Origin: Galaxea fascicularis
Taxonomy: Eukaryota; Cnidaria; Anthozoa; Scleractinia; Euphylliidae
NCBI GenBank assembly: GCA_948470475.1
Contig: OX419339.1
Span: 14,062,363-14,126,362, forward strand
DNA: 64,000 nucleotides
Direction: 5' to 3'
Part shown: positions 23,498 to 34,000 of the stretch, one piece after another
How the letters are laid out: every line of letters starts with the position of its first letter
Numbering within the stretch: position 1 is the first letter of the stretch
Notes under the pieces: model-generated
The model's database searches: none
What the model saw: only the letters and a program-made list of their open reading frames with translations
What the model was told of the DNA's origin: nothing
Made by a program: the position numbers and the translations under genes

Positions 23498-24711
23498 ATA
23501 ACAATAATAATAATAATAATAATTCCTTTTGGTGAGCTGGCCACAGTTGTTTGAAGACGTATGCTGTTATCCAACAAATAAATCACTGTTCAGCCGATAA
23601 ACGCGTAAAGTTGCAGCGAATTAATCAACAGCTGTGACAACTGAGCATTAGTTTTACTGACCTCTTCTGTCAATGTGTTCACCGAAGACTTATTTCTTAA
23701 TGCATTCAAGCGTTGATAAGTAGGAATTCATCTCAAATTGCAAAAAAGGTTAAAATGCCAGCAGTATTCATTCACTGGGAAAAGGATAAATCATGTGAAA
23801 AATCACGAATCAAATTTGAGGGGTTCTTCATCGTTAGAACAATGCAAACTAACAACTGACTCGAACACACTTTTTCACCCTTCAGTCGGCGATAACTGTC
23901 AAAGAGGTTGTTTCATTGTTTTAGTAATGCGATTACTCATGATCACCCTCTGGTAAGATCACGTTTTCTGCATAAAGATACTTGACTGAAAATAATATTT
24001 TCTCATGATTATGACTCATGGACTACAAATTCGAAATTAAAGTAACGCACACGCGAAACTCTCGAATCACGCTTTTCGCGCGCGTGGTTGCCATGGATTA
24101 TTGTGTTGTCACTTTTCTTATTTATAACTTCAGCATTAGTTTTGATGAGCATATTCTGACTTAGAGAAACTTATGATAGATGTGTAAGACTTCAGAGCTA
24201 TTTCTCCACGATAAGAAAGTTCTTGTGTTACTAAGGCTTCCAAACTTCCAAACGATTCTGTGAGATATGATTAGCTTATCTGTATATAGATATGATCATA
24301 ATTTTCAAAGAAATTCAAATTTACCAAATAATAACATTTCATCAGTATTTTACTTTTAAATTAAACTATATTATTTGATAGTTCTGAAGAATGCTTTACA
24401 TTAAATGATCTAGTGCTAAATGTGTTGTGGCTGCGTCGAATTGTCAAGTCAACGAATTAATCACACAAAAGAAAAGATTTTGTTAATTTACTCACTTTTA
24501 ATTTTCTGAGGGAAATCGGCTCATGCATGTTTAAAGACTTTCCTTATATCTCTTGCACAAATATCACCAGTGAAGGAATACGCAAACGAATTTTACCTTG
24601 TTTAAACTTACCGGTCATAATTCCATCTGCCGATGGTGATTAGCTCTAATAGGCTACCTACTTATCTATGCTATGAAAATGGTGTATGAAATTAATATTT
24701 CAGGTATTCAC
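22810..24711. other. Promoter/intron DNA between first exons A and B, with microsatellites
   Basis: No exon recognised. At 23400-23525 there is an AAT/ATA run, an ACT run and a second AAT run, about 125 bp together. An RFX-like GTTGCCATGGATTA lies at 24087-24100. The DNA serves as upstream region of exon A and would be intron for transcripts from exons B and C. Confidence 0.55.
24087..24100. promoter_or_regulatory. Partial X-box (RFX-like) upstream of exon A
   Basis: GTTGCCATGGATTA has a perfect first half-site GTTGCC and a poor second half. It lies 1.28 kb upstream of exon A. RFX factors drive ciliary genes in animals; activity here is inference. Confidence 0.3.
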
Positions 24712-24961
24712 CGGCTGATCTTGAAGTGGAATTTCTGCAGTGTTCAATCGGCAGTTTACACAGGGTGTTATCGCGGTCTATTCTTCGATAACTTGGTGGT
24801 TGGGGATGAATCATGCCCTCTTTCACTGCAGCCAGCATCCTCCGTGGAGGTGAGTATCCATAGTCCGTCCCGTGCGGGCGAATCGCGTCATGTTGACTAA
24901 ACCTTATACCTTGGCGGTCGTAATAACGGCTGCTCAGCGCGAGTTGCAGATGACGCGACAT
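24712..24961 (-). CDS. Alternative/paralogous first exon B of the cilium-type gene
   Basis: An open exon of 250 nt from ATG at 24961 to donor G|GTGAAT, 83 codons plus one base, the same phase 1 as exons A and C. The N-terminal half is unique (MSRHLQLALSSRYYDRQ). The C-terminal half is paralogous to exon A: MLAAVKEGMIHPQPPSYRR, then IDRD, then KLPIEHCR and ST. I found no private downstream exons between here and exon A, so splicing to exon 2 at 22543 is the simplest model. It could instead be the only remaining exon of a duplicated gene. Confidence 0.6.
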
Positions 24962-25656
24962 TTTCACTGGAATGGTTTTTGTTTCGTCGATTAACTTGGA
25001 ACGAGTGCAAGTTGTTTATGATGGCGCCGGAGTGAGCAATGTAACTAAGTGCGTGTATCACTTTTGCTCATTGGAACGTAGCATGCAAATCGATCAGTGA
25101 TTTACAGTGAAGACGACGCTCAATTAGAGGTCTGGCACTAGCAAGTTCCACCGCAGGTATAGTTACATTTTTATGTTTTCTTAATTTTTTTTCCCTCAGA
25201 AATGACCATTTCGCGATTTTTGTTTTTGTTTTAAGCAAGGAAATATACAGCACAGGAAGAAATGATTCTGGTCTAGGACTAATGGATGACAAAAATAATT
25301 CGGGGAAAATATTTACTTTCGTAAGCAATAAATATACATTACTTAGTATGTTTTTGAAAAATATTTTATCGTTTTTTGTCGTTAAATGAAAATATCGTGA
25401 AAAGAAAAAACTCCCGGTAGAATTTTAGCTAAACGCCTTACTACGCAGAAGCGAACGTCTGTACTAAGCTAGATCTCAGCGCTTTTGACTGGCTGAGTTC
25501 TAAACTGCTTTAATTCTTCATCAGTCATATTGGCTGCGGCTGTAAGATTTTTCGCCAATTGAGCTAATAATTGCATGTTTTGTCTAAGTCATTTGCCCCT
25601 TTTGCCGGTCTGTCAAATATATTTGTAACTATTACTGTGGGAACTCCAACAACTTT

Positions 25657-25670
25657 GTTACCATGGAAAC
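25657..25670. promoter_or_regulatory. Perfect X-box (RFX site) between first exons C and B
   Basis: GTTACCATGGAAAC is a full palindromic RFX X-box. It lies 38 bp past the donor of exon C and about 700 bp upstream of exon B, so it could serve a promoter for exon B or act as an intronic element for the exon C transcript. It supports, but does not prove, a ciliary role for the gene. Confidence 0.5.
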
Positions 25671-25708
25671 ATGATCCCTTTCAATTCCAACTAAACATAA
25701 GAGATCAC

Positions 25709-25961
25709 CTTTACTGCACGGCGTAGAATGACGGGAATGGTCGTCTGTCAGCTTTCCTAGAACTTCGTCCATATCCATTCTTCTTAATGTTGGAAGACGT
25801 GGATTGTATAACATTTCTTTCACTGCTGTCAGTCGGCGCTTCGCGCCGAACACCAGTGGCGTAGTTGGTACGCTAAACGTATAACCTCTGGAATTCACAT
25901 CCAACGTTTTTCGTCCCACAGTACAAGGCTTGGCCCAGAGAGTGTAATATTTTGTCTCCAT
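25709..25961 (-). CDS. Alternative/paralogous first exon C of the cilium-type gene
   Basis: An open exon of 253 nt from ATG at 25961 to donor G|GTGATC, 84 codons plus one base (phase 1). The unique N-terminus is METKYYTLWAKPCTVGRK; the shared C-terminal half has RRLTAVKEMLYNPRLPTLRR, then MDMDEVLGKL and HSRHSTP. It pairs with exons A and B as a tandem set; downstream partners are inferred to be the common exons from 22543 leftward. Confidence 0.6.
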
Positions 25962-26382
25962 CGCTTGGAATGTTTTTTGTTTTTGTTTCTGTTTGCGTTT
26001 AAATATTATGCCTGCTTGCTTCGGAGTCTTTTAAAAATGCTCTGCGAAGGGAACTAGCTGTCAGCTGTTTTTTATTTAAATCGGCGGCTAGCTGATGAAT
26101 AATATATGACAAAGAGTCGGTTGTTTCACTTCAAACAAGCTGGTCGACCAATGGCAGTATTTGTTTTAGGGTTCAGTTGGCCTGCTGAAAGTACCAATTT
26201 TAACTCACTCTCGGTAAGATTTTTTTTTTTTCAAGTCTTCGAATTTTCAATGCAAAAAGTTTGTTTGAAAGAAGCTGGTGTCAAAAAATGTAAGAGAAAT
26301 TCATGATTATTTTGATGTGAGCGTTAAAACTGGCACTCGTGCTCCGTCTGCCCATGCAAATACCACAGTAGATATGAAACTA

Positions 26383-26599
26383 GGGACCTTTAGACTTGAG
26401 TACAAGATCGAGTACGAAGTATGAATTTCTAATTTCAAAACAGTCACCTCCTCTGATCACTCACTCTTGCTTATTGCTTACCAGCAGATTAGGAGATTGC
26501 AGAATCAAGATTGATGTCACTAGGGATCATTTAAAGCATGCGAACAGGATCTGAAAAGTCGTACTCGTACTCGATCTCGCACTCAAATCTAAAGGTCCC
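26383..26599. mobile_element. MITE with GGGACCTTTAGA termini and TA target duplication
   Basis: The left end GGGACCTTTAGACTTGAGTA is matched in reverse by the right end CTCAAATCTAAAGGTCCC, with a shared inner block around AGATCGAGTACGA. TA flanks both ends, as for TA-targeting DNA transposons. Length 217 bp; no ORF. Confidence 0.8.
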
Positions 26600-26689
26600 T
26601 AATATTGATCTCGGTGGTGAAAAAAGGGACTCAGTAATCTTGATTGCCTATGACGGAAGAAAGGGCAGATCAGTGTCGGTGCGTGGGCG

Positions 26690-26823
26690 TCCCCTGGGCT
26701 ACCCTGTGAACAGTTGGTTTCTCCTGCGCTTCCCGAAAGAAACTGTAACACGCACTGAGAAGTGGTTTCTCTCGTGGGAAGCGCAGGACAAATCAACTGA
26801 TCGCAGGGTACCCCTGGGCGAGC
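26690..26823. mobile_element. Foldback element, CCTGGGCTACCCTG type ends
   Basis: CCCCTGGGCTACCCTGTGAA with CTCCTGCGCTTCCC on the left is mirrored by GGGAAGCGCAGGAC and GCAGGGTACCCCTGGG on the right. It is a compact hairpin-like MITE; ORFs across it are shadows. Confidence 0.65.
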
Positions 26824-26901
26824 AGAAGTTGACAAAACGGTTTTGACCGTCAAAGTAGCTTTTTCTCAGGTCCGGTTGTGACCCTTGGATCCCATCCAGG
26901 C

Positions 26902-27042
26902 CCCGGTTGTTGGAACGTTGGATAGCGCTATCCACCTGATAAATGACTATCTAGCGGATAAGTATTGGGAAAACTAATTGCACTATCCACTGGATAGATA
27001 TTTATCCGGTGGATAGCGCTATCCAGCCTTTGAACAACCGGC
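26902..27042. mobile_element. MITE with GATAGCGCTATCCA palindromes and CCCGGTTGTT ends
   Basis: The left end CCCGGTTGTTGGAACGTTGG and right end AGCCTTTGAACAACCGGC are imperfect inverted repeats, each next to a perfect GGATAGCGCTATCC palindrome. The terminal CCCGGTTGTT is shared with the element at 57099-57335, suggesting related transposases. Confidence 0.75.
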
Positions 27043-27168
27043 GACAGGAGTCCTAACTGATTCGACTGGACTGCACAAGTAAAGCCATCCTATTCCTCTC
27101 AGCCAGGAGCCCCTGAGGTAGCGTGGGGGGGGAAGCAAGGTGAGCGTCAGCCATCAATGACGACTGTA

Positions 27169-27275
27169 GCCTCTTACGCAGACATTCTTTTGGCTCGTCA
27201 CGCAATCGTTTCCCCTTCGTTAAGGAGGAAAGATTGCGTGACAAGCCAACCTGAAGAATGTCTGCATTGGAGGCT
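27169..27275. mobile_element. Hairpin element with GCAGACATTCTT arms
   Basis: GCCTCTTACGCAGACATTCT followed by CGTCACGCAATC is mirrored by GATTGCGTGACAAGCC and AGAATGTCTGC. About 45-bp arms around a short loop; no coding capacity. Confidence 0.7.
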
Positions 27276-27414
27276 TATTCGACTGGAATACAAGCTAACT
27301 TTTATAACAAAAATGTAACGGTTTAACCCCGCGGTATACTATGACCAACTGTTCACAAAACACAAAAAGCATACAACTTGTTTTCAGTTAGTTCTATTTG
27401 TTTCTTTATTGTTC

Positions 27415-27420
27415 TGCGCA
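27415..27420 (-). terminator. Candidate poly(A) signal of HSF1
   Basis: AATAAA on the minus strand, 661 nt past the HSF1 stop codon. A second AATAAA occurs near 27581. Either would give a 3' UTR of about 0.5-0.7 kb; the choice cannot be made from sequence. Confidence 0.4.
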
Positions 27421-28080
27421 ACTTTATCTTAAGTCAAATTTCTGAAATCACTAGAAGCATTATTCGGTTATTGTACTTTTAAGACCCTTAGTCAGCAAAT
27501 GCCATTTGTACCTTAACAGAGAATACACAAACAATTTAGCTTATGACGATATATATTTGGTTTCGATTTCAAATACCTATGTTTATTTTTGTACCGTATC
27601 ATACATGTTTTAAAAAGTTTAAGTGTGATAACCAATAGAACGCATACTTGTCACAAGTCGAGAGGCCAGGGGCACAGCTCAGCTCCCAAAGCGACTTAAT
27701 AAAAGTTTTAAAACTCTAGATACAATCAAATGTAAAACGAAATCCAGTCATGACGGGACGGCAGAGGGGGTACTGGGCATCAATTTCTAAGGAAACTGAA
27801 ATGCCGCACAGGTGGTGGGTCAAACTGACAAACATCACTCACGTGACCCTCGTGTCACGTGCTGTTGTTGTGAGCTTTAAGTGGCTTAAATATTGCACTA
27901 CTCTTGCAACAGCAGTAACCGCACAAGGCTGAATACTTCTACTCGTTTGTTTTCACGAGTGAACCAGGCATGTGATGAACTTAATTGCCTTAAAAAATAT
28001 ACAGTACTCGAACAAATGCTTAAAAACCACTAGAATGCTTCACCAAAGAAAGTCAAGTACTACATTTAACAGAAAATTGC

Positions 28081-31000
28081 TCAGCCATTAAATAAATGGT
28101 GCACAACATCATAATCAGCCTGCTGTTGCTGTTGCTGCTGCTGCTGCTGTTGGCCTTGGACCCACTCCCTTCGTGCGTATTGTTCCTCACGGTCTCGGGA
28201 CCTAGGCTGCCCCCGGGTAGAGCTGCTGCTAGCACCAGACCCCTGCATACCATACTGTACAAGTTCATGACCTGGTAAGATTAATAGAAGTGCTCCAATG
28301 TTGCTGACCCACTGATAGTCAAAGAGAAAGTTATAACCAAGAAGAAGAAACATTCCTTCAGTAATTCAAGGAACTAAAAGAATTTCAAACTGAGCTTCAA
28401 GGTACACAGACTGGTTGAATGAATGTGGTAAGGGTTTCAAAGTCCCAAGAGCACATCCAACCCTAAAATTCAGAGTATCCTCTCAACACCCACAGACATT
28501 CAATGAAGATTAAACTGTAATGAAGAACCGAACTCCACATTTTACAGTAATAATGCCCTTAAGTCTTCCATGCTGAGATTAAAAGTTTGTCTCATTCAGT
28601 GACATGACCTGATGGAATCTGCCTTAATTATAATTACGATTGTGGAAAGACTCATGGTCACCTAAAGGTTTTAGAGCTAGGTTAATTTACCAAACCATTT
28701 TATCAGCCAAAGTACACCAGTACAGCACATATACCTGTAATCAACAATCTTTAAACCTTAATATCAGCCTGTATATTCCCCACACTGATTCCATATATTT
28801 TCTATGGTAATCATGAGGAGAATTTGCTAAACAATCAAGACCTTTGTTACTTGTTAATCAATTCTTTTTTCTCAAAACGTTTATGTTTGATTGAGCATGT
28901 TACTGTAAGGAGAAATGAAACATTGATCACTCTGAAGGCCGATTTACACAGTACGATTTTTGCTTACAACTGTCGCATACAACTTCTGTAGCTCACGCTG
29001 CTTGCGCCATGCAAAAATTGTATACAACACTTGTCATTCAATATCAGCTAGTGTATGGTTTTATAACCTGATTCAAAATCCTATGACAAATTTTAGGCCA
29101 TGTGCGTCTGTGGTAGAGAGGTGGTAGGTGCATTCACATGACACAACTTTGTTCTACCTTGTGTAGCATATGCCAAGATGCACACAACAAATCGTACCGT
29201 GTAAATTGGCCCTTAGGGGTGAAAGGGTTAAGCAATGTTAGTTGTTTATGTACCTTGTGATGGGCCATGCCCTACTCCACTAGGAAGGGGACTAGCTGCA
29301 GCCCGATCAGCTAAAAGATCCAGTGGATCCTAGAAATAACAATGGCAACAATCAATATCACCACAGATACTGTGAATGTACAAACACTTTACATTGCAAT
29401 TTAAAAGAAGGGTTAACCATTGTTCCAGTTAACTTTCAGAGTTAGGGAGTCACGGAAAATTTTTAAGGGGTCATAAGACACGGGTCTTCCCTAATTTTCT
29501 TACTTAACAACTCTGTGTGTCGGGTCAGGGAGCCAGATTTCTCGGGTTTTTGACCCGAGACCCGCTGCTTATCTGGAACACTGGGTTAACAAGTAAACAA
29601 CAATAACTGTTTTGATCTTCAAAATTTGGGGTACATTAAAATCAAAACCAAAAAGTACTTATTTTACAGGTTGGATACCCGGTATTATAATACATGTAAT
29701 AATAATAATAATAATAATATGATAAAAACTACATATCTTATGTAACATGTTTTCAAAAATATACCAACAAATACAAAACACCATCTTGTGTTCAACACAT
29801 GACAAGTAAAAAACTAATTGCTTCCTTTAACTTACATGAACCTGGCCAGGATGACCCCCTTCCTGGCCAAAGACATCATAGAATAAACTATTATCCAGCA
29901 TTAAAGGGTGATTTGCCAGTTGATACTGAATGTTATCAAGGTTCTGAGAAATGTAGTCCACCTGGTCACCAATATAATTCCTGAAAATAAACAAAGAGAG
30001 AAAGATTGTTAGGGCAACATCTAAATTTTTTGGGACAGAGGTCATTCTTCTGCCTAAAGAAGGGCCAAAACTATTTTTTGTCAAAGTATCAGTAACAAGT
30101 CAAGTAGACGTTTTCTTAAGGGAATAAAGCAGTGAAAAAAAATTAGCATAACACTAAATGCAAAGGACAGAAGACATTGATCCCCATGAAAATTTGCACA
30201 GAGCTGTTTGCACCAATGTGCAACAACTCACTAGCACCAAATAGAAACACAAAACATGTTGATTTTAAAGTAAAAGGATGCGTTTTGGGTTGGGTCTTAA
30301 CACCTACATGTAACTGGAATTTCCAGACAGGTGGAGGGGTCTAGCTAAAAATCTTAATTGAGAGAATCTTAATTGGGAGGGCTGATGTAACAGCAGCAAA
30401 ATAAAGCATTGAAGTATTTAACTCAATGTAATCTTAAACCTATGCAGTGCAGGTATCATCTGATGGCTGCAGGTAAGGTAATCTTGAGGCCAAAACTATA
30501 CCTCACTGAACTGAATATCTTCCTCAAAGAGCCTCCCCATGAAATGAGTCTCCAGTATGCCTGATGCTATCACAACTATTTCAAAAATGCCTTGACTTTT
30601 AGTTTCACAAAATAATTTAAACTGCAATTTTAAACTAACTGCCTTCCATGCCACATTACATTGAATCATTTATCATTGAAACCTTGTTATGGTTATGATA
30701 AACAATTGCAATGAATTGTGTGACATTACACTGTACCTTACTAAAATAACATCTTGAGAAAGATCGCTTTCAAAGATATCTACACTGGAGTGACAGCTGA
30801 TAGGACAGAAATTAAAATGTGATAAGTTAATTGACAAGTTTCATTTCTTAATGAGCGGTGAGTTGAAAAGATAGTACAATAATATTATTAATGTCAAGAT
30901 GGATCATACAACAAAGTTTGTTCAGTATGGTTTAAGCAACTCTAAAAAGACCAATGTAGGACCCAGACAAGCAAGTCTAACCCCTTATATTCTGTGTACT

Positions 31001-34000
31001 GGCTAATTGCCCTTTACATGCATGAAACCACAGAGTTACAAGAGAATTATTGCAAGCTGAGGTTTTGCTAAATGTACGGTACATGTGAATAACGACCGAT
31101 AACTCTACTTGGTGGCAACCAGTAACAGTGAAGTAGTCTGCTGTAGCAGCAAACAAAAAAAAGCTGTCTTAATGCTGAGTTATGTCACAAGTCCTGTTCC
31201 TGATGGACCCAGCTTAGCTACTTCACATGGTTTCAATCCTACATTTTGAAAACTATTGTGGTGAGACCATCTCTTTGTTCTTTTTTCAGACAGCTTTATA
31301 AATCATGGTGTCACATTAACAAGTCCATGCATTCATGACAGGCACCCCTACATGCTACCTAGGGTCCTCTGTCTAGTGGGAAAATTGAGTGTATATCTCA
31401 TTTGTCTGCCTACAGAGCCATTGATTTGCATTATTTATCACTACAGTAGTCAAATCACTGTAGTAATAAACAGCTTTTCAATTCAATGGATCAAAGGACA
31501 CTACCTCTCTGCCACTTCTTCCTGAGAGAGTCCCCGCCTCATAGGGGCATTTCTTATAGTATGATGCTCATCGTACGATTGAGGCTCCATGATGTGCGTT
31601 GGATGAACAACAGGAGTCGGGTTCTGCTCCTCAGGAAAAGTAACTACGCCTGTTGATACACACGGCTGTACAACTGAGGCTTGTGGGTAAGTTGGTGCTA
31701 AAAATGAAGATAGAAACAGAATTACGATTTCAAGATATAAATAATACTCCAGTGTGAGACTTACAATCAGCATGAATCAGAATGCAACCTGAAAAGTGTT
31801 GGCTTACTCAGGCATCTACGTCACCATTAAGGATTATGAAGGTGAAACACACAAAATTGCTGGCTGACAGGAATTTTTGAGAGAACTTCAACAGAATCTT
31901 AACAAGTGTGATCAAAAATGAGTTTTACCTGTTGATGTGGAAACTGGACTGGATACAACAGGTTGTGATGATGAAGGACCTGAATCCTCTGGGAATCTAA
32001 TGACAGGTCTGGCATGTGATATGGAGTCGTCATCCAATGCAGTTATAAGGGGTCCACTTGTGGCTAAAACATACAAGAAAATAAAAAAGAATTGTTTTCA
32101 TTAACTGGCAGTGTCTTGTGTACATATTCTGAACATATTCATACAGTCATGTACTATCTCCACAGAAGGTTTTTGGGAATGGACTCCACCCCACCCTACC
32201 CCTCTGGAAATTCCAATATCCCTTCAAACTTTCCAAACCCACCCCAGAACTTCTGACTAATGGAATTCCACTGATCCACAGCTCCCCGCTTCTCAGAAAT
32301 CAAGGTCAATAAAACAATAGCATGATGCTCTCACTCACAAGGAAGACTTGTCGAAGGAACATTAGATATGTCAGAAATTGTGAGAGTCTGTGTGCTGGGC
32401 TGCAAAAAAGGAAACACATTATTTTAAGTATCAGTGACTTTCTTTTAGGGGACAGCTTTTTGCATACGTTATTTTTCGAAAATGAATCATAAATCCGTGA
32501 AAAAAAGTACTGGACAATGTTTTACAATCAAATTACAGTTCATATGCAACAATTCAGGCAAATCCGAGCAAAATCGAAAAACGACCTAAAATTCGACATA
32601 GGTCGGTTATGCTCTCCGCCCTTCAATTAATACCATGTGCCATGTAGAAACTCAACAAAATAAACTTTGTAAAACATTAGCAGGTTTATTATGATTGGCT
32701 TAAGCAACTCAGGACAATAATAAGAATTTGGTGTTATCAACAGAGTTGATAATGTAAAGTGACCACCACTCCATTGATAACACCAAATTCTTGTTTACGC
32801 AGCACCACAGTTTCTTCAGAAACTACCCCCTTTATTCAGAACAGTAATACTAAACTGTATTACAGATGTAGCAAGTTCTGTATTTTTATACATGTAGGTA
32901 ACTTCACACCAGTTATTGTCACTAATAAAATCAAACTGTACTTATTGAATAACTGGTGCTTCACTTTTCACAGCAAATCCATACACCTTTTTCCAAAATG
33001 GCTCCCATTTTAACATTCTTTTGTTTTTATTCAAATTAGCCCTTGATGCCTCGTTCGTAAGAGTAAAATTCAAAAGAATATTTTACCTTGAACAAGGCAT
33101 CAAGGGCTAATTTGAATGAAAACAAAAGAATGTTAAAATGGGAGCCATTTTGGAAAAAGGTGTATGCAACTGAACATAAAATGATTTTGGAGAGATATCA
33201 ACACTTTTTCACCACTGTTTATCAGAAATGGATTTGGGCAATGTTGATATGTGGAAAGTGTAAGTTTTTGTTTGAATAACCGTCAAATATATGATAAAAT
33301 CTACCGATAAACTTCCCCGCTTGCGTAAAGGTTATTGTGAAATTGACCTCCTGTTAAGGTCTCGAAATATTGCAAAATTAGGTATAAATCGGGAGGAAAT
33401 GACTAAATAAAGCCTTTTCAGCTGTATTTGCGTGTGCGCAGGCTATGTTTAGCTTATTTCTAAGCTCATTAATGCTCATTAATTCCTTCTAGCGACTAGC
33501 AATGTTTGCCCCCTGGCGATCCCAGAATCCTATGCCCATAAAGCAGGGATCCGATTACTGGCAACTCATTCATTCAGGTTGAACAATTTCCACTTTCTCC
33601 TTGAAATTGAGAATCAAACCACTGGTTGAAATCATTTTTTACCTGACTTTAACTTCTATACAACATATACACACATTCCAAATTCAACTGCTTTTTCTAA
33701 GGAGAATACTCACCCTCGGAGTAGAATAGCTTGGTGGGGGTTGCCCACTGCTCGGACCAGACCCATCTCTGTATTCATAGCGCTCTCTTTTGGATGATGG
33801 TTCTTCCGTACTGTCCTGGAGCATTAATCTACAAATGAGTGATCACAGGTTAATTTCTCCATACATACAACAATTTTATCATCCCAAAGAGGACAGAAAT
33901 AATATTGTGCTTTCTACAATGTACACCCGATTAAACATGCCTGAGACAATTAAGTGAGATCTCAAAGCTCTCTATAACCATCTCAGTGGTTCGTGTTGAT

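Larger units (their letters stand above)
25962..27414. other. Intergenic DNA rich in small foldback elements
   Basis: Between the distal first exon C and the HSF1 3' UTR no gene is recognised. Four separate inverted-repeat elements, listed individually, fill most of 26383-27275. Confidence 0.6.

Noticed and set aside
23400..23525. Regular short repeats that might suggest an array
   Set aside because: They are AAT and ACT microsatellites without spacers; not CRISPR-like, and the genome is eukaryotic.
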